From NCBI RefSeq assembly GCF_005049045.1, contig NZ_SUPK01000007.1:124001-188000 (forward strand): a DNA stretch of 64,000 nt. The letters run 5' to 3'. Made by a program: the position numbers and the translations under genes. Under the pieces are notes generated by a model. That model did not search any database. It worked only from the letters and a program-made list of their open reading frames with translations, and had not been told where the DNA came from. The stretch comes from Cohnella pontilimi (GTDB lineage Bacteria; Bacillota; Bacilli; Paenibacillales; Paenibacillaceae). The number at the start of each line of letters is the position of its first letter. Position 1 is the first letter of the stretch. Below are positions 44,588-51,709 of the stretch, one piece after another.

Positions 44588-44614
44588 GGACTCGCCTCGT
44601 CGGCGGGTCCTTTT
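44588..44614 (+). terminator. glnA terminator
   Basis: GGACTCGCC pairs with GGCGGGTCC, followed by TTTT. Confidence 0.8.
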
Positions 44615-44642
44615 CGATTTGTCACAGATCGTTTTCTTTTAT

Positions 44643-44658
44643 TGTGATTTCAATCACA
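44643..44658. promoter_or_regulatory. CRP/FNR-like palindrome
   Basis: TGTGATT-TC-AATCACA is a perfect dyad that fits TGTGA-N6-TCACA. It lies between the glnA terminator and an orphan terminator. Confidence 0.5.
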
Positions 44659-44696
44659 TTCTCCTTTGTTCAACAGCATGTGTACACCTCAAAGAG

Positions 44697-44738
44697 GAAG
44701 CGCTCCGCCGTATGGTTCGGCAGGGCGCTTCGTTTTTT
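44697..44738 (+). terminator. Strong terminator upstream of the VOC gene
   Basis: A 14-position stem from GAAGCGC to GCGCTTC with inner GCCG/CGGC, one G-U and one mismatch, is followed by GTTTTTTT. No gene lies between it and the glnA terminator. Confidence 0.85.
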
Positions 44739-44807
44739 TCCTTATATCAAAATGGTAAGATAGGATTCGACAAACGCACACTGTCCTATGACGAGGAGAG
44801 ATGAATC

Positions 44808-45170
44808 GTGATTACGCAAATTGGCACGGTAGCGGTGTATGTGGACGACCAGCAAAAAGCGAAAACTTTTTGGACGGAGAAAGCCGGCTTTGAGCTAAGA
44901 AGGGAAACGCCGATGACGCCGGAAGCGAGCTGGCTCGAGGTGGCGCCTCCGGGAGCGCAGTCTTGTCTCGTGATCTACCCGAAAGCGATGATGGCCGGAG
45001 CGGAGGAGATGAAACCGTCCATCGTGTTTCTATGCGACGATATCGACGGCACATTCCGACGTATGAAGGATGCGGGCGTGAAGTTTCTGGAGGAGCCGAA
45101 CCCCATGCCTTGGGGGACGTACGCTCGGTTCGAGGACGAGGACGGCAACGAGTTTCTTTTGAAAGGATAA
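44808..45170 (+). CDS. VOC-superfamily (glyoxalase/dioxygenase-fold) protein
   Basis: The 120-residue protein starts at GTG 44808 after GAGGAGAG. It has the two-module VOC pattern: VAVYVDDQQKAKTFWTEKAGF, then IDGTFRRMKDAGVKFLEEP and FEDEDGNEFLLKG. Members bind metals or small molecules; some detoxify antibiotics or aldehydes. The precise substrate is unknown. Confidence 0.82.
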   Translation: MITQIGTVAVYVDDQQKAKTFWTEKAGFELRRETPMTPEASWLEVAPPGAQSCLVIYPKAMMAGAEEMKPSIVFLCDDIDGTFRRMKDAGVKFLEEPNPMPWGTYARFEDEDGNEFLLKG

Positions 45171-45171
45171 G

Positions 45172-45201
45172 GAAAAGGGAGCCGGGGCTCCCTTTTTCCG
45201 A
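45172..45201. terminator. Bidirectional terminator
   Basis: GGGAGCC pairs with GGCTCCC, flanked by AAAA and TTTTT, between convergent genes. Confidence 0.85.
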
Positions 45202-45202
45202 T

Positions 45203-45436
45203 TTACTGGTTCGAGTCGTTGAGCTGAGCACTCTGCTTATGCAGCTCGTGATCGAGCTCGTCGGCTTCGTTGCTGTCGCTCGATTTCGCCTGTCGGACGG
45301 CGATCTCGGCATGGCGGAAAGCTTGCTCCGCTTCTTCGATTTTATTGTCGGACGGATGGGATTCGGCTTGGTCCACCGCGTGCTGCAGGGCTCCAATCGC
45401 GTTTTCGGCTTGCGTCGTTTTGTTTTGTTCGGACAT
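45203..45436 (-). CDS. Small helical protein of unknown function
   Basis: The 77-residue product is hydrophilic and helical, rich in A, E, Q, S and D, with no cysteine. It looks like a short coiled coil. AAGGAGG precedes ATG 45436. No family recognised. Confidence 0.65.
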   Translation of the reverse strand: MSEQNKTTQAENAIGALQHAVDQAESHPSDNKIEEAEQAFRHAEIAVRQAKSSDSNEADELDHELHKQSAQLNDSNQ

Positions 45437-45579
45437 CGCTAATCGAGGCCTCCTTATGGAACGGGTTCACCTTGTTCAATATGGATAATTTGGGCTTAGA
45501 TTATTCGGAAGCATGAACTTCCGACGCTGCAGTCTGATTCTGCCTTACTAAATCTCTCATGCGTGCCGCGTGGTGCTTT

Positions 45580-45710
45580 CTAATTGGATTTCACCCAACT
45601 GCATGTTTTCAGTAAGCTCAGTGAGAAGGCGCCCTGCAATTGGGCATTTTCCACTTAGAAGCCACACCAACTACGACAGACCATTCGAATTGGGCGAAAT
45701 CCAATTGCAG
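45580..45710. repeat. Three degenerate AATTGG-containing repeats
   Basis: Related segments are at 45580-45603 (plus), 45634-45659 (inverted) and 45684-45710 (inverted). Their shared pattern is CTnnAATTGGATTTC-n-CCCAA. The rest of 45437-45748 holds no gene that I can support. Confidence 0.55.
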
Positions 45711-45748
45711 CAATTGACTCCCGATGCTGTACATTCTAGCTGCCGATC

Positions 45749-46339
45749 TCATGGTCCGGCAGGGCCGGCCAGCAGGAACTGATCGAGCCGCTCGTAGCTG
45801 GGCCTGCGGCCGAGGTGCGAGCGGAACAGCGTGACGCGGAGGGCTGTCCACGCAAGGGAACCGGCGTCGGCCGACGCCTCATGCCACGCCGACGCGATCG
45901 CTTCGCGGCCGCAGCCGGCACCGCCTTGCCGCGCAAGCGTCACGTGCGCGCGGTACGGCCGCGCTTCCAGTGCGCAACCGGCGGCGGCGAGCCTTGGGGC
46001 CAGCGCCGCATGCAGCGCGGCGAGTGCACCCGGTGCGCCTTGCTCTGCAAGGCCGCACCACAAAATGCGCGGCGCGCCGGCAGGGCCGAAGGTGCCCGGC
46101 TCGGTCAGCGCAAGCGTAATCGGCGGCGTCTCGGCCGCCGTTACGGCGGTTGCTTCGCGAATCGCATCGAGCCGCTCGATCGGCGTGTCGCCGAGGAAAT
46201 GCAGCGTCACATGCAGATCCGCGGGATGGGTCCAACGCCGAAAAGGAAGCCGCCCCGACATTTGCTCCATAATCGCCGCCAACCGGCTCGTGACCTCATC
46301 AGAAAGCGACAATCCGATGAAAAGACGAAAATTTTCCAT
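45749..46339 (-). CDS. thpR: RNA 2',3'-cyclic phosphodiesterase (2H family)
   Basis: The 196-residue protein has the two HxT motifs of 2H phosphoesterases, HVTLHFLG (about residue 43) and HVTLAR (about 131), and begins with RLFIGLSLSDEV. ThpR opens 2',3'-cyclic phosphates and related RNA ends. It is divergent from serC. Its C-terminal half is very GC-rich and alanine-rich. Confidence 0.9.
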   Translation of the reverse strand: MENFRLFIGLSLSDEVTSRLAAIMEQMSGRLPFRRWTHPADLHVTLHFLGDTPIERLDAIREATAVTAAETPPITLALTEPGTFGPAGAPRILWCGLAEQGAPGALAALHAALAPRLAAAGCALEARPYRAHVTLARQGGAGCGREAIASAWHEASADAGSLAWTALRVTLFRSHLGRRPSYERLDQFLLAGPAGP

Positions 46340-46399
46340 CCAATATTCACCTTTCGTTCGGAACTAGGGGCCTTTTTTCGACAGATACGCCTTTTTCTG

Positions 46400-46437
46400 T
46401 TGCCCCGCCCATTCCCCTTTGTTATGATAGGCCTATC
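46400..46437 (+). promoter_or_regulatory. serC promoter with overlapping palindrome
   Basis: TTGCCC (46400-46405) and TATGAT (46423-46428) have a 17-base spacer. The perfect 12-base palindrome GATAGGCCTATC (46426-46437) overlaps the end of the -10 box and the start site. Confidence 0.55.
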
Positions 46438-46463
46438 CTGATTTTAAACAAGGTGGGAATGTG

Positions 46464-47552
46464 ATGGCCAACCGCGCTTACAATTTTAACGCCGGACCCG
46501 CCGCGCTACCGCTGGAAGTACTGCAGCAAGCGCAGGAGCAATTCGTGGAGTTTGACGGGACGGGCATGTCCATTATGGAAATGTCGCACCGCGGTAAATC
46601 CTATGAAAGCGTCCATTTCGAGACGGAAGCGCTCCTTCGTGAGCTGCTCAACATTCCGGACGGGTACAAGGTGCTATTCCTTCAGGGCGGAGCGAGCACG
46701 CAGTTTGCGATGGTTCCGATGAACCTGCTGTCTCCGGGCAAGGTCGGCGCTTACGTTCACACCGGGAACTGGGCATCGAAAGCGATCAAGGAAGCGAAAA
46801 TGTTCGGAGAAACGGCGATCGCCGCTTCCTCGGAAGCGGATGCGTTCATGCGTGTTCCGTCCGTGGCGGAACTGAACATTCCGGAGAACGCCGCTTATTT
46901 GCATTTGACCAGCAATGAGACGATCGGGGGCACGCAGTGGGCAGAGTATCCGAAGCTCGACTCCGTACCGCTTGTGGTGGATATGTCGAGCGACATTCTG
47001 TGCCGTCCTCTGAACGTTTCCCAATTCGGCTTGATCTATGCCGGCGCCCAAAAAAACCTCGGTCCTTCGGGCGTCACTATTGTGATCCTCAAAGAGGAAC
47101 TGATCGGGAAGCCTTCCATGCCGGTGCCGACCATGCTGCAATATGCAACGCACGCCAAGAGCGACTCGCTGTACAACACGCCGCCTACATTTGCCATTTA
47201 CATGGTGAACCTGACGCTCAAATGGATCAAGAAAAGCGGCGGGGCCGCGGCGATGGAACGGGTGAACCGGGAAAAAGCGGAGTTGTTGTACGAGGCGATC
47301 GACGGCAGCGGCGGGTATTACCGGGGCTGCGCGCAGCCGGGAAGCCGTTCGATTATGAACGTGACGTTCCGGTTGGCGGATGAGGAGCTGGAGAAGCGGT
47401 TCGTGCAACAGTCAGAGGAGGCCGGCTTCGTCGGTTTGAAAGGCCATCGCGATGTTGGCGGCTTGCGGGCTTCGATTTACAACGCGGTACCGGTCGACAG
47501 CGTTCGCGCACTTGTTGCATTCATGAAAGATTTTAAACAACGTAACGGCTAA
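46464..47552 (+). CDS. serC: Phosphoserine aminotransferase
   Basis: The 362-residue PLP enzyme begins YNFNAGPAALPLEVL and contains MEMSHRGKSYE and the PLP lysine in YAGAQKNLGPSG. It converts 3-phosphohydroxypyruvate to phosphoserine. I chose ATG 46464, six bases after AGGTGGG, over GTG 46461. trmL follows 18 bp downstream. Confidence 0.95.
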   Translation: MANRAYNFNAGPAALPLEVLQQAQEQFVEFDGTGMSIMEMSHRGKSYESVHFETEALLRELLNIPDGYKVLFLQGGASTQFAMVPMNLLSPGKVGAYVHTGNWASKAIKEAKMFGETAIAASSEADAFMRVPSVAELNIPENAAYLHLTSNETIGGTQWAEYPKLDSVPLVVDMSSDILCRPLNVSQFGLIYAGAQKNLGPSGVTIVILKEELIGKPSMPVPTMLQYATHAKSDSLYNTPPTFAIYMVNLTLKWIKKSGGAAAMERVNREKAELLYEAIDGSGGYYRGCAQPGSRSIMNVTFRLADEELEKRFVQQSEEAGFVGLKGHRDVGGLRASIYNAVPVDSVRALVAFMKDFKQRNG

Positions 47553-47570
47553 AAATGGCGGTGGAGCAAC

Positions 47571-48050
47571 ATGCCTTTTCACATCGTGCTCGTTCATCCG
47601 GAAATTCCAGCCAACACGGGCAACATTGCCCGCACCTGTGCGGCGACGGGCACCCATCTGCATCTGGTTCGGCCGCTCGGTTTCTCAACCGACGACCGTT
47701 ATCTCAAGCGGGCCGGACTGGATTACTGGTATGCCGTCAACATCACCTATTACGATTCGTTCGAAGAAGTGCAGGCCGCGCATCCGGGAGGCCGGTTCTT
47801 CTTTACGAGCACGAGAAGCCGAAAGCCGTATTCCGACTTTCAGTTCCGGGACGGAGACTTCTTCGTATTCGGCAAAGAAACGAAGGGGCTTCCGCAGGAG
47901 CTGTTGGACGCAAACTTGGACACTTGCATGAGGCTGCCGATGACGGACAAGGTCCGCTCGCTTAATCTGGCGAATACGGCTGCGATCGTGGTGTACGAAG
48001 CGCTTCGACAAACCGGGTTTCAGGGACTGGACCCGGCCTTGGAGCGCTGA
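47571..48050 (+). CDS. trmL: tRNA (cytidine(34)-2'-O)-methyltransferase
   Basis: The 159-residue SPOUT-class enzyme has HPEIPANTGNIARTCA at the N-terminus and the knot motifs FGKETKGLP and MRLPMTDKVRSLNLANTAAI. TrmL modifies the wobble base of tRNA-Leu species. It lies in a likely operon with serC. Confidence 0.93.
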   Translation: MPFHIVLVHPEIPANTGNIARTCAATGTHLHLVRPLGFSTDDRYLKRAGLDYWYAVNITYYDSFEEVQAAHPGGRFFFTSTRSRKPYSDFQFRDGDFFVFGKETKGLPQELLDANLDTCMRLPMTDKVRSLNLANTAAIVVYEALRQTGFQGLDPALER

Positions 48051-48111
48051 TTTTGTCGAAATCATTGTACGATATTAAGCAAAAAAGCTCGAAAAAAGGA
48101 ATATGAAGCCG

Positions 48112-48131
48112 CTCTATCGAACGCTATAGAG
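48112..48131. promoter_or_regulatory. Dyad upstream of the AbrB-like gene
   Basis: CTCTAT-N8-ATAGAG lies 57 bp before the TTG start. No strong promoter is obvious, so its role is open. Confidence 0.35.
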
Positions 48132-48187
48132 TGGCTAAGGTACACGGTTGACCAGCTAGATACGCGAGGAATGGGAGGAACTGCAAG

Positions 48188-48430
48188 TTGAAACCTGCAG
48201 GTGTAGTACGGAAAGTCGATCAATTGGGGCGCATCGTTCTGCCAAAATCGCTTCGTAAACGTTATCAGATGAATGAAGGGGATCCTGTAGAAATTTTGGT
48301 CCAAGGCGACCATATCATACTGGAAAGATATCGCCCCCGCTGCGTATTTTGTACTTCGATGGAAAGCGTCGGAGAATTCAAGGAGCGCTATGTATGCGCA
48401 GCTTGTTTGAAGGAAATGCAGGGTCTGTAA
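48188..48430 (+). CDS. AbrB/SpoVT-domain regulator with a four-cysteine tail
   Basis: The 80-residue protein has a swapped-hairpin AbrB DNA-binding domain (about 1-47, VVRKVDQLGRIVLPKSLRK) and a C-terminal CVFC...CAAC pair that could bind zinc. The TTG start follows GGGAGGAAC. It would act as a transition-state-type regulator. Related AbrB paralogs with a similar cysteine tail occur in Bacilli, as I recall. Confidence 0.88.
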   Translation: MKPAGVVRKVDQLGRIVLPKSLRKRYQMNEGDPVEILVQGDHIILERYRPRCVFCTSMESVGEFKERYVCAACLKEMQGL

Positions 48431-48454
48431 TCATCAAACCGATATGAAAAAAAT

Positions 48455-48497
48455 CGCCCGACATTCGGTCATGCCGCCGAGTGCCGGGCGTTTTTTG
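48455..48497 (+). terminator. Terminator of the AbrB-like gene
   Basis: CGCCCG pairs with CGGGCG with inner pairing of TTCGG and CCGA, followed by TTTTTTG. Confidence 0.85.
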
Positions 48498-48528
48498 TTG
48501 CTGCCTGTGGGAGATGTCCTGTGCTGCA

Positions 48529-48910
48529 CGTGTTAGTCAGCCAGAGTGACTAAGGATTGCGAGTGGTGGCGGGTGTGGCGCGTGTTAGTCAGCAAGAGTG
48601 ACTAAGGATTGTGAGTGGTGGCGACTGCGGCGCGTGTAAGTCAGTTAGAGTGACTAAGGATAGCGACTGGTGGCGGGTGCTGCGCGTATTAGTCAGTCAG
48701 AGTGACTAAGGATTGCGAGTGGTGGCGGGTGAGGCACGTGTTAGTCAGCCAGAGTGACTAAGGATTGCAAGTGGTGGCGGGTACGGCACGTGTTAGTCAG
48801 TTAGAGTGACTAAGGAATGTGAGTGGTGGCGGCTGCGACGCGTGTTAGTCAGTCAGAGTGACTAAGCAATACGAGTGGTTGCGGGTGCGGCTAGTGTTAG
48901 TTGGTTGCGT
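48529..48910. repeat. Tandem array of a 52-bp repeat, seven full copies plus a partial
   Basis: Copies start at 48529, 48581, 48633, 48685, 48737, 48789 and 48841, and a partial one at 48893, so the period is exactly 52 bp. Each full copy contains TTAGTCA-N7-TGACTAA (one copy has TAAGTCA) followed by a GTGGTGGCGGG-like stretch. Units are contiguous with no unique spacers. The unit length is not divisible by three and contains stops in every frame, so it is noncoding. Confidence 0.97.
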
Positions 48911-48912
48911 AA

Positions 48913-48950
48913 CAAAAATGCCGGGCGTCGACGAATCGACGGCCCGGCAT
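48913..48950 (-). terminator. Terminator of the small minus-strand gene
   Basis: ATGCCGGGCcGTCGA pairs with TCGAcGCCCGGCAT on the minus strand, followed by TTTTTG. Confidence 0.85.
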
Positions 48951-48956
48951 CCGGTC

Positions 48957-49103
48957 TTACAGACCTTTGGTTTTGTCATCGTTATAAGCAGCAGTCAGGA
49001 TGGCCGTCAAAAACAGCGCCATTATGATCATCACAACCCAGAACTTGCCGGACATTCCCAAGAACTGAACCGCTCTTTGAGTTGCTTCTTCCGCTAGAAA
49101 CAT
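48957..49103 (-). CDS. 48-residue single-span membrane protein
   Basis: ATG 49103 follows GCGGAGGTG. The product has a soluble N-terminus (MFLAEEATQRAVQFLG), one hydrophobic span (WVVMIIMALFLTAILTAA) and an acidic/basic tail (YNDDKTKGL). A dedicated terminator follows. No family recognised. Confidence 0.65.
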   Translation of the reverse strand: MFLAEEATQRAVQFLGMSGKFWVVMIIMALFLTAILTAAYNDDKTKGL

Positions 49104-49264
49104 ATCCCACACCTCCGCTTGACTTCCTCTATTATACCCAAGCCCGGAAAAAAAGAAAACGCAAAAAAGTGTGTCCGAATACGGAACCGCGAACGCAAAC
49201 GGGCTTGCGGAGAAATGCTGGGCATACAATGATAGCAGTCGAACGGCACGATGGGAGGGATGAT

Positions 49265-50404
49265 ATGGAGAAAATCATCAACTGGATGGGCGGCTGGCCG
49301 AACGACGGCTTCGTGTCGGCTTCGGACTGGGAAGAACGGCTCGCGGCTGCTGCGGATCGGTCCAGGCGGGGACCGGGTGCCGACACAACCAACCCGGACG
49401 TCTCGGATCGATTGAAACGGATGCTTGCCTGCGGTTTGTTGAACGCACAAACGTCCGGTGAGCCGTCTCATCTCCGGCTGACGGCAGGTGCGGATGCGGC
49501 GCTCTTGAGCCTGGTGAAGCGTGGTCTACAGCCGGGAGACGTCGTGCTGACCGAACCTCTTACTTCCCGTTCGGCGCTGCAAATGTTTCGGAAGGCGGGC
49601 GTACGGGTGGAACCGGTCACGGGGGACAGCGGCGGTATGGATCCCGATGCCTTGGCCGCCGCCATCTCGCTGCAACGGCCGAAGCTCGTGTATGTATCAC
49701 CGGTCTGCTCCGATCCGCATGGCGCGGTATGGCCGGTTCAGCGATTCGATGCAGTGAGCCGGATTTGCCGAATAAGCGGGGTGACCCTGCTTCGCGACGA
49801 TCGGCAGGCCATGCTATTGTACGATGCGGAGAAGTATTCCGAAAACGATGCGAAGAAACATGCGGTGGACGGAGTCCTCTCGATCGGTCAACTGCCTCCC
49901 GGTCTGGTGGCGGGACTCCGATTCGGCTGGGTCGCCGGCGAACCTGCCCTGCTGGAGCGGTGGTTCTCCTCCCCATTCGGCGGGGACTCGAGTCATAACC
50001 GGGAAGTCCTTACGCTGGAGCATCAGGCTTTCCTGGAACTTCTTCAAGAGCAGCCGTTAGAGCCGCTGCTCGATATGCTTCGGGTGCAGTGCGATCAACG
50101 GATGCGCAGGCTGACCGATATACTTTCGCAAAAAGGTGTCCGCGGTCTCCGCTGGAGAAAGCCTGCCGGGGGTGTTCACTTATGGCTGACGCTGCCCGAC
50201 GGGCTGGATGGAGAAGCATTGCTCAGAGGGGCTTGGATCCGGGGGTTGATGTTCCAGCCGGGAGCTCCATTCTATGCGCAAGAACCGCAGCGAAATACGC
50301 TGCGGCTCACATTCGCCTATGCCGATGAGCGCCAGATGAAACTGGGCGTGTCGCGTCTTGTAGAAGCGATCGGAGATTTTACAGGCAGATTCGACATCGG
50401 CTGA
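49265..50404 (+). CDS. Aminotransferase-like protein lacking the PLP lysine
   Basis: The 379-residue protein follows the fold-type I layout of MocR/class I aminotransferases: LRLTAGADAALLSLV, PKLVYVSPVCSDPHG, LLRDDRQAMLLYDAE, VLSIGQLPPGLVAGLRFGW and a C-terminal GVHLWLTLPDG. In the segment normally reading SIGTFSKTLAPG, the lysine position is proline. The asparagine-rich SNPTG loop is also altered. ATG 49265 follows GGGAGGG. It is probably catalytically dead, and a binding or regulatory role is inferred. Confidence 0.8.
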   Translation: MEKIINWMGGWPNDGFVSASDWEERLAAAADRSRRGPGADTTNPDVSDRLKRMLACGLLNAQTSGEPSHLRLTAGADAALLSLVKRGLQPGDVVLTEPLTSRSALQMFRKAGVRVEPVTGDSGGMDPDALAAAISLQRPKLVYVSPVCSDPHGAVWPVQRFDAVSRICRISGVTLLRDDRQAMLLYDAEKYSENDAKKHAVDGVLSIGQLPPGLVAGLRFGWVAGEPALLERWFSSPFGGDSSHNREVLTLEHQAFLELLQEQPLEPLLDMLRVQCDQRMRRLTDILSQKGVRGLRWRKPAGGVHLWLTLPDGLDGEALLRGAWIRGLMFQPGAPFYAQEPQRNTLRLTFAYADERQMKLGVSRLVEAIGDFTGRFDIG

Positions 50405-50425
50405 AACGAAACCAGGGCGGACCGG

Positions 50426-50749
50426 CTAAAAATCAGCACCAACCGCATACAGCCTGCCGTCCGCCCGAAGCTCCACCCGCCGCTGCATCAGCCGTTCGTC
50501 CGGTACGTTCGTGCAGGCTCCGTCCGTCTGAGAGAACGTCCAGTAATGAAGCGGACAAATGAAAATATTTTCGTACACCCGCACTTCTCCTCCGGCATGC
50601 GGACATAACGCGGACAACAGGCGATACCCGTTATCCTCTCCCGTGAGGACAAGCCAATAAGGAGCGCCGTCCAATTCAACGGATGCGGGAAAATCCGTGT
50701 AATCTTCAGGTTTTCCCAAATCTGCGTCCAAGTTTCCACGCTCGTTCAA
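50426..50749 (-). CDS. Rieske [2Fe-2S] domain protein
   Basis: The 107-residue product has CPHAGGEVRVY and CPLHYWTFS, the C-x-H...C-x2-H cluster-binding pattern of Rieske ferredoxins. The TTG start at 50749 overlaps the previous stop as TTGA, with GGAGGAGAAGG upstream, so it is translationally coupled to the DUF2161 gene. It is probably a small soluble electron carrier. Confidence 0.85.
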   Translation of the reverse strand: MNERGNLDADLGKPEDYTDFPASVELDGAPYWLVLTGEDNGYRLLSALCPHAGGEVRVYENIFICPLHYWTFSQTDGACTNVPDERLMQRRVELRADGRLYAVGADF

Positions 50750-51591
50750 ACGTCCTTCTCCTCCTCCGGGTCGATGATCCCCATATGACTTTGCCAATCT
50801 GCTGCCCAAGAAAACTTGGATGCCCAAACGGCCGTAATATCCGCATATTCCTGAAGGGCTTGTTCGCCTTTGGGCGTGAGCCGGTAAACCCCTTTGTCCA
50901 CCTTGGCAAACCAGCCGTAAACGTTGTCCCTTAGTAAGCTGCCCGTATTGGCGAGGCTTGTCCGATCGCGAACGTGCCTCGGAGAAGAAGGACCGTGACA
51001 GAGCAGCGCCAGTGCGCATTGCAGCGACCGTTCCCGGTAAGCGGTCACCAGCTTGCGCCCGGTACTGCCGCCCACATTATAATCGCCGCTTCGGCCTTGG
51101 AATTCCTTGAGCAGCCGTGAAGCGCGTTTGCGGGCGCGGCCGGTCGGCAGCGGATCCGCTGCCGCAGCCGCCGTATAGGCGACCGAAGTTTCGGCGGCAG
51201 CCAATGCCGCGCTTGCCGCAGCATTCCCCGGTTCGCACCACACTTCCACGACCGGCGGCTTCGTTTTATAAAAGGTAACGGTCATAAAACCGAGGCGCAA
51301 TCTGCGGCACAGCGCCGTGAGCTCCGTGAACCGCTGGTTGTGCGCGCCGCGTTTGGTCCGGTTCCGCTCCACGGCCAGCCACACGACGGCGCCGGTTTTT
51401 TGCCGGTCGATCCCCTGCAGCAGCAGCGGCAGCGTAAATGTTTTTTTCATCTCGACGATGGTCGGTTCCGGCTCGTCCGCACGAACCGCGAACAAATCGC
51501 ATCCGCCTATTTCCGCCTTCACTTCGTACCCGCGCCCGGTGAAAAAAGCTTTGACCGGCGGGTACAATTCCGTTTCGCGCGATACCGCCAA
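50746..51591 (-). CDS. DUF2161/PD-(D/E)XK-like nuclease-fold protein
   Basis: The ~281-residue protein contains ETELYPPVKAFFTGRGYEVK, GGCDLFAVRA and PTIVEMKK, matching the D...ExK core of PD-(D/E)XK enzymes and the DUF2161 family. The C-terminal half resembles a winged helix. I chose TTG 51591 because GAGGAAGGGGG is well spaced; ATG 51624 is an alternative start with a weak site. Substrate unknown. Confidence 0.75.
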   Translation of the reverse strand: MAVSRETELYPPVKAFFTGRGYEVKAEIGGCDLFAVRADEPEPTIVEMKKTFTLPLLLQGIDRQKTGAVVWLAVERNRTKRGAHNQRFTELTALCRRLRLGFMTVTFYKTKPPVVEVWCEPGNAAASAALAAAETSVAYTAAAAADPLPTGRARKRASRLLKEFQGRSGDYNVGGSTGRKLVTAYRERSLQCALALLCHGPSSPRHVRDRTSLANTGSLLRDNVYGWFAKVDKGVYRLTPKGEQALQEYADITAVWASKFSWAADWQSHMGIIDPEEEKDV

Positions 51592-51709
51592 CAGGGAACC
51601 CCCTTCCTCATATCTCCATGACATTATAGCATTCCGGTCAACTTCGTCTATCCGTCCGCATAGGTATGTAATACGTTTTTGTAGAGACAGAGAGCGAGGA
51701 GGAACCGGC

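Noticed and set aside
48529-48910. CRISPR array
   Set aside because: Repeat units are contiguous with no unique spacers, drift between copies, and no cas genes are present.
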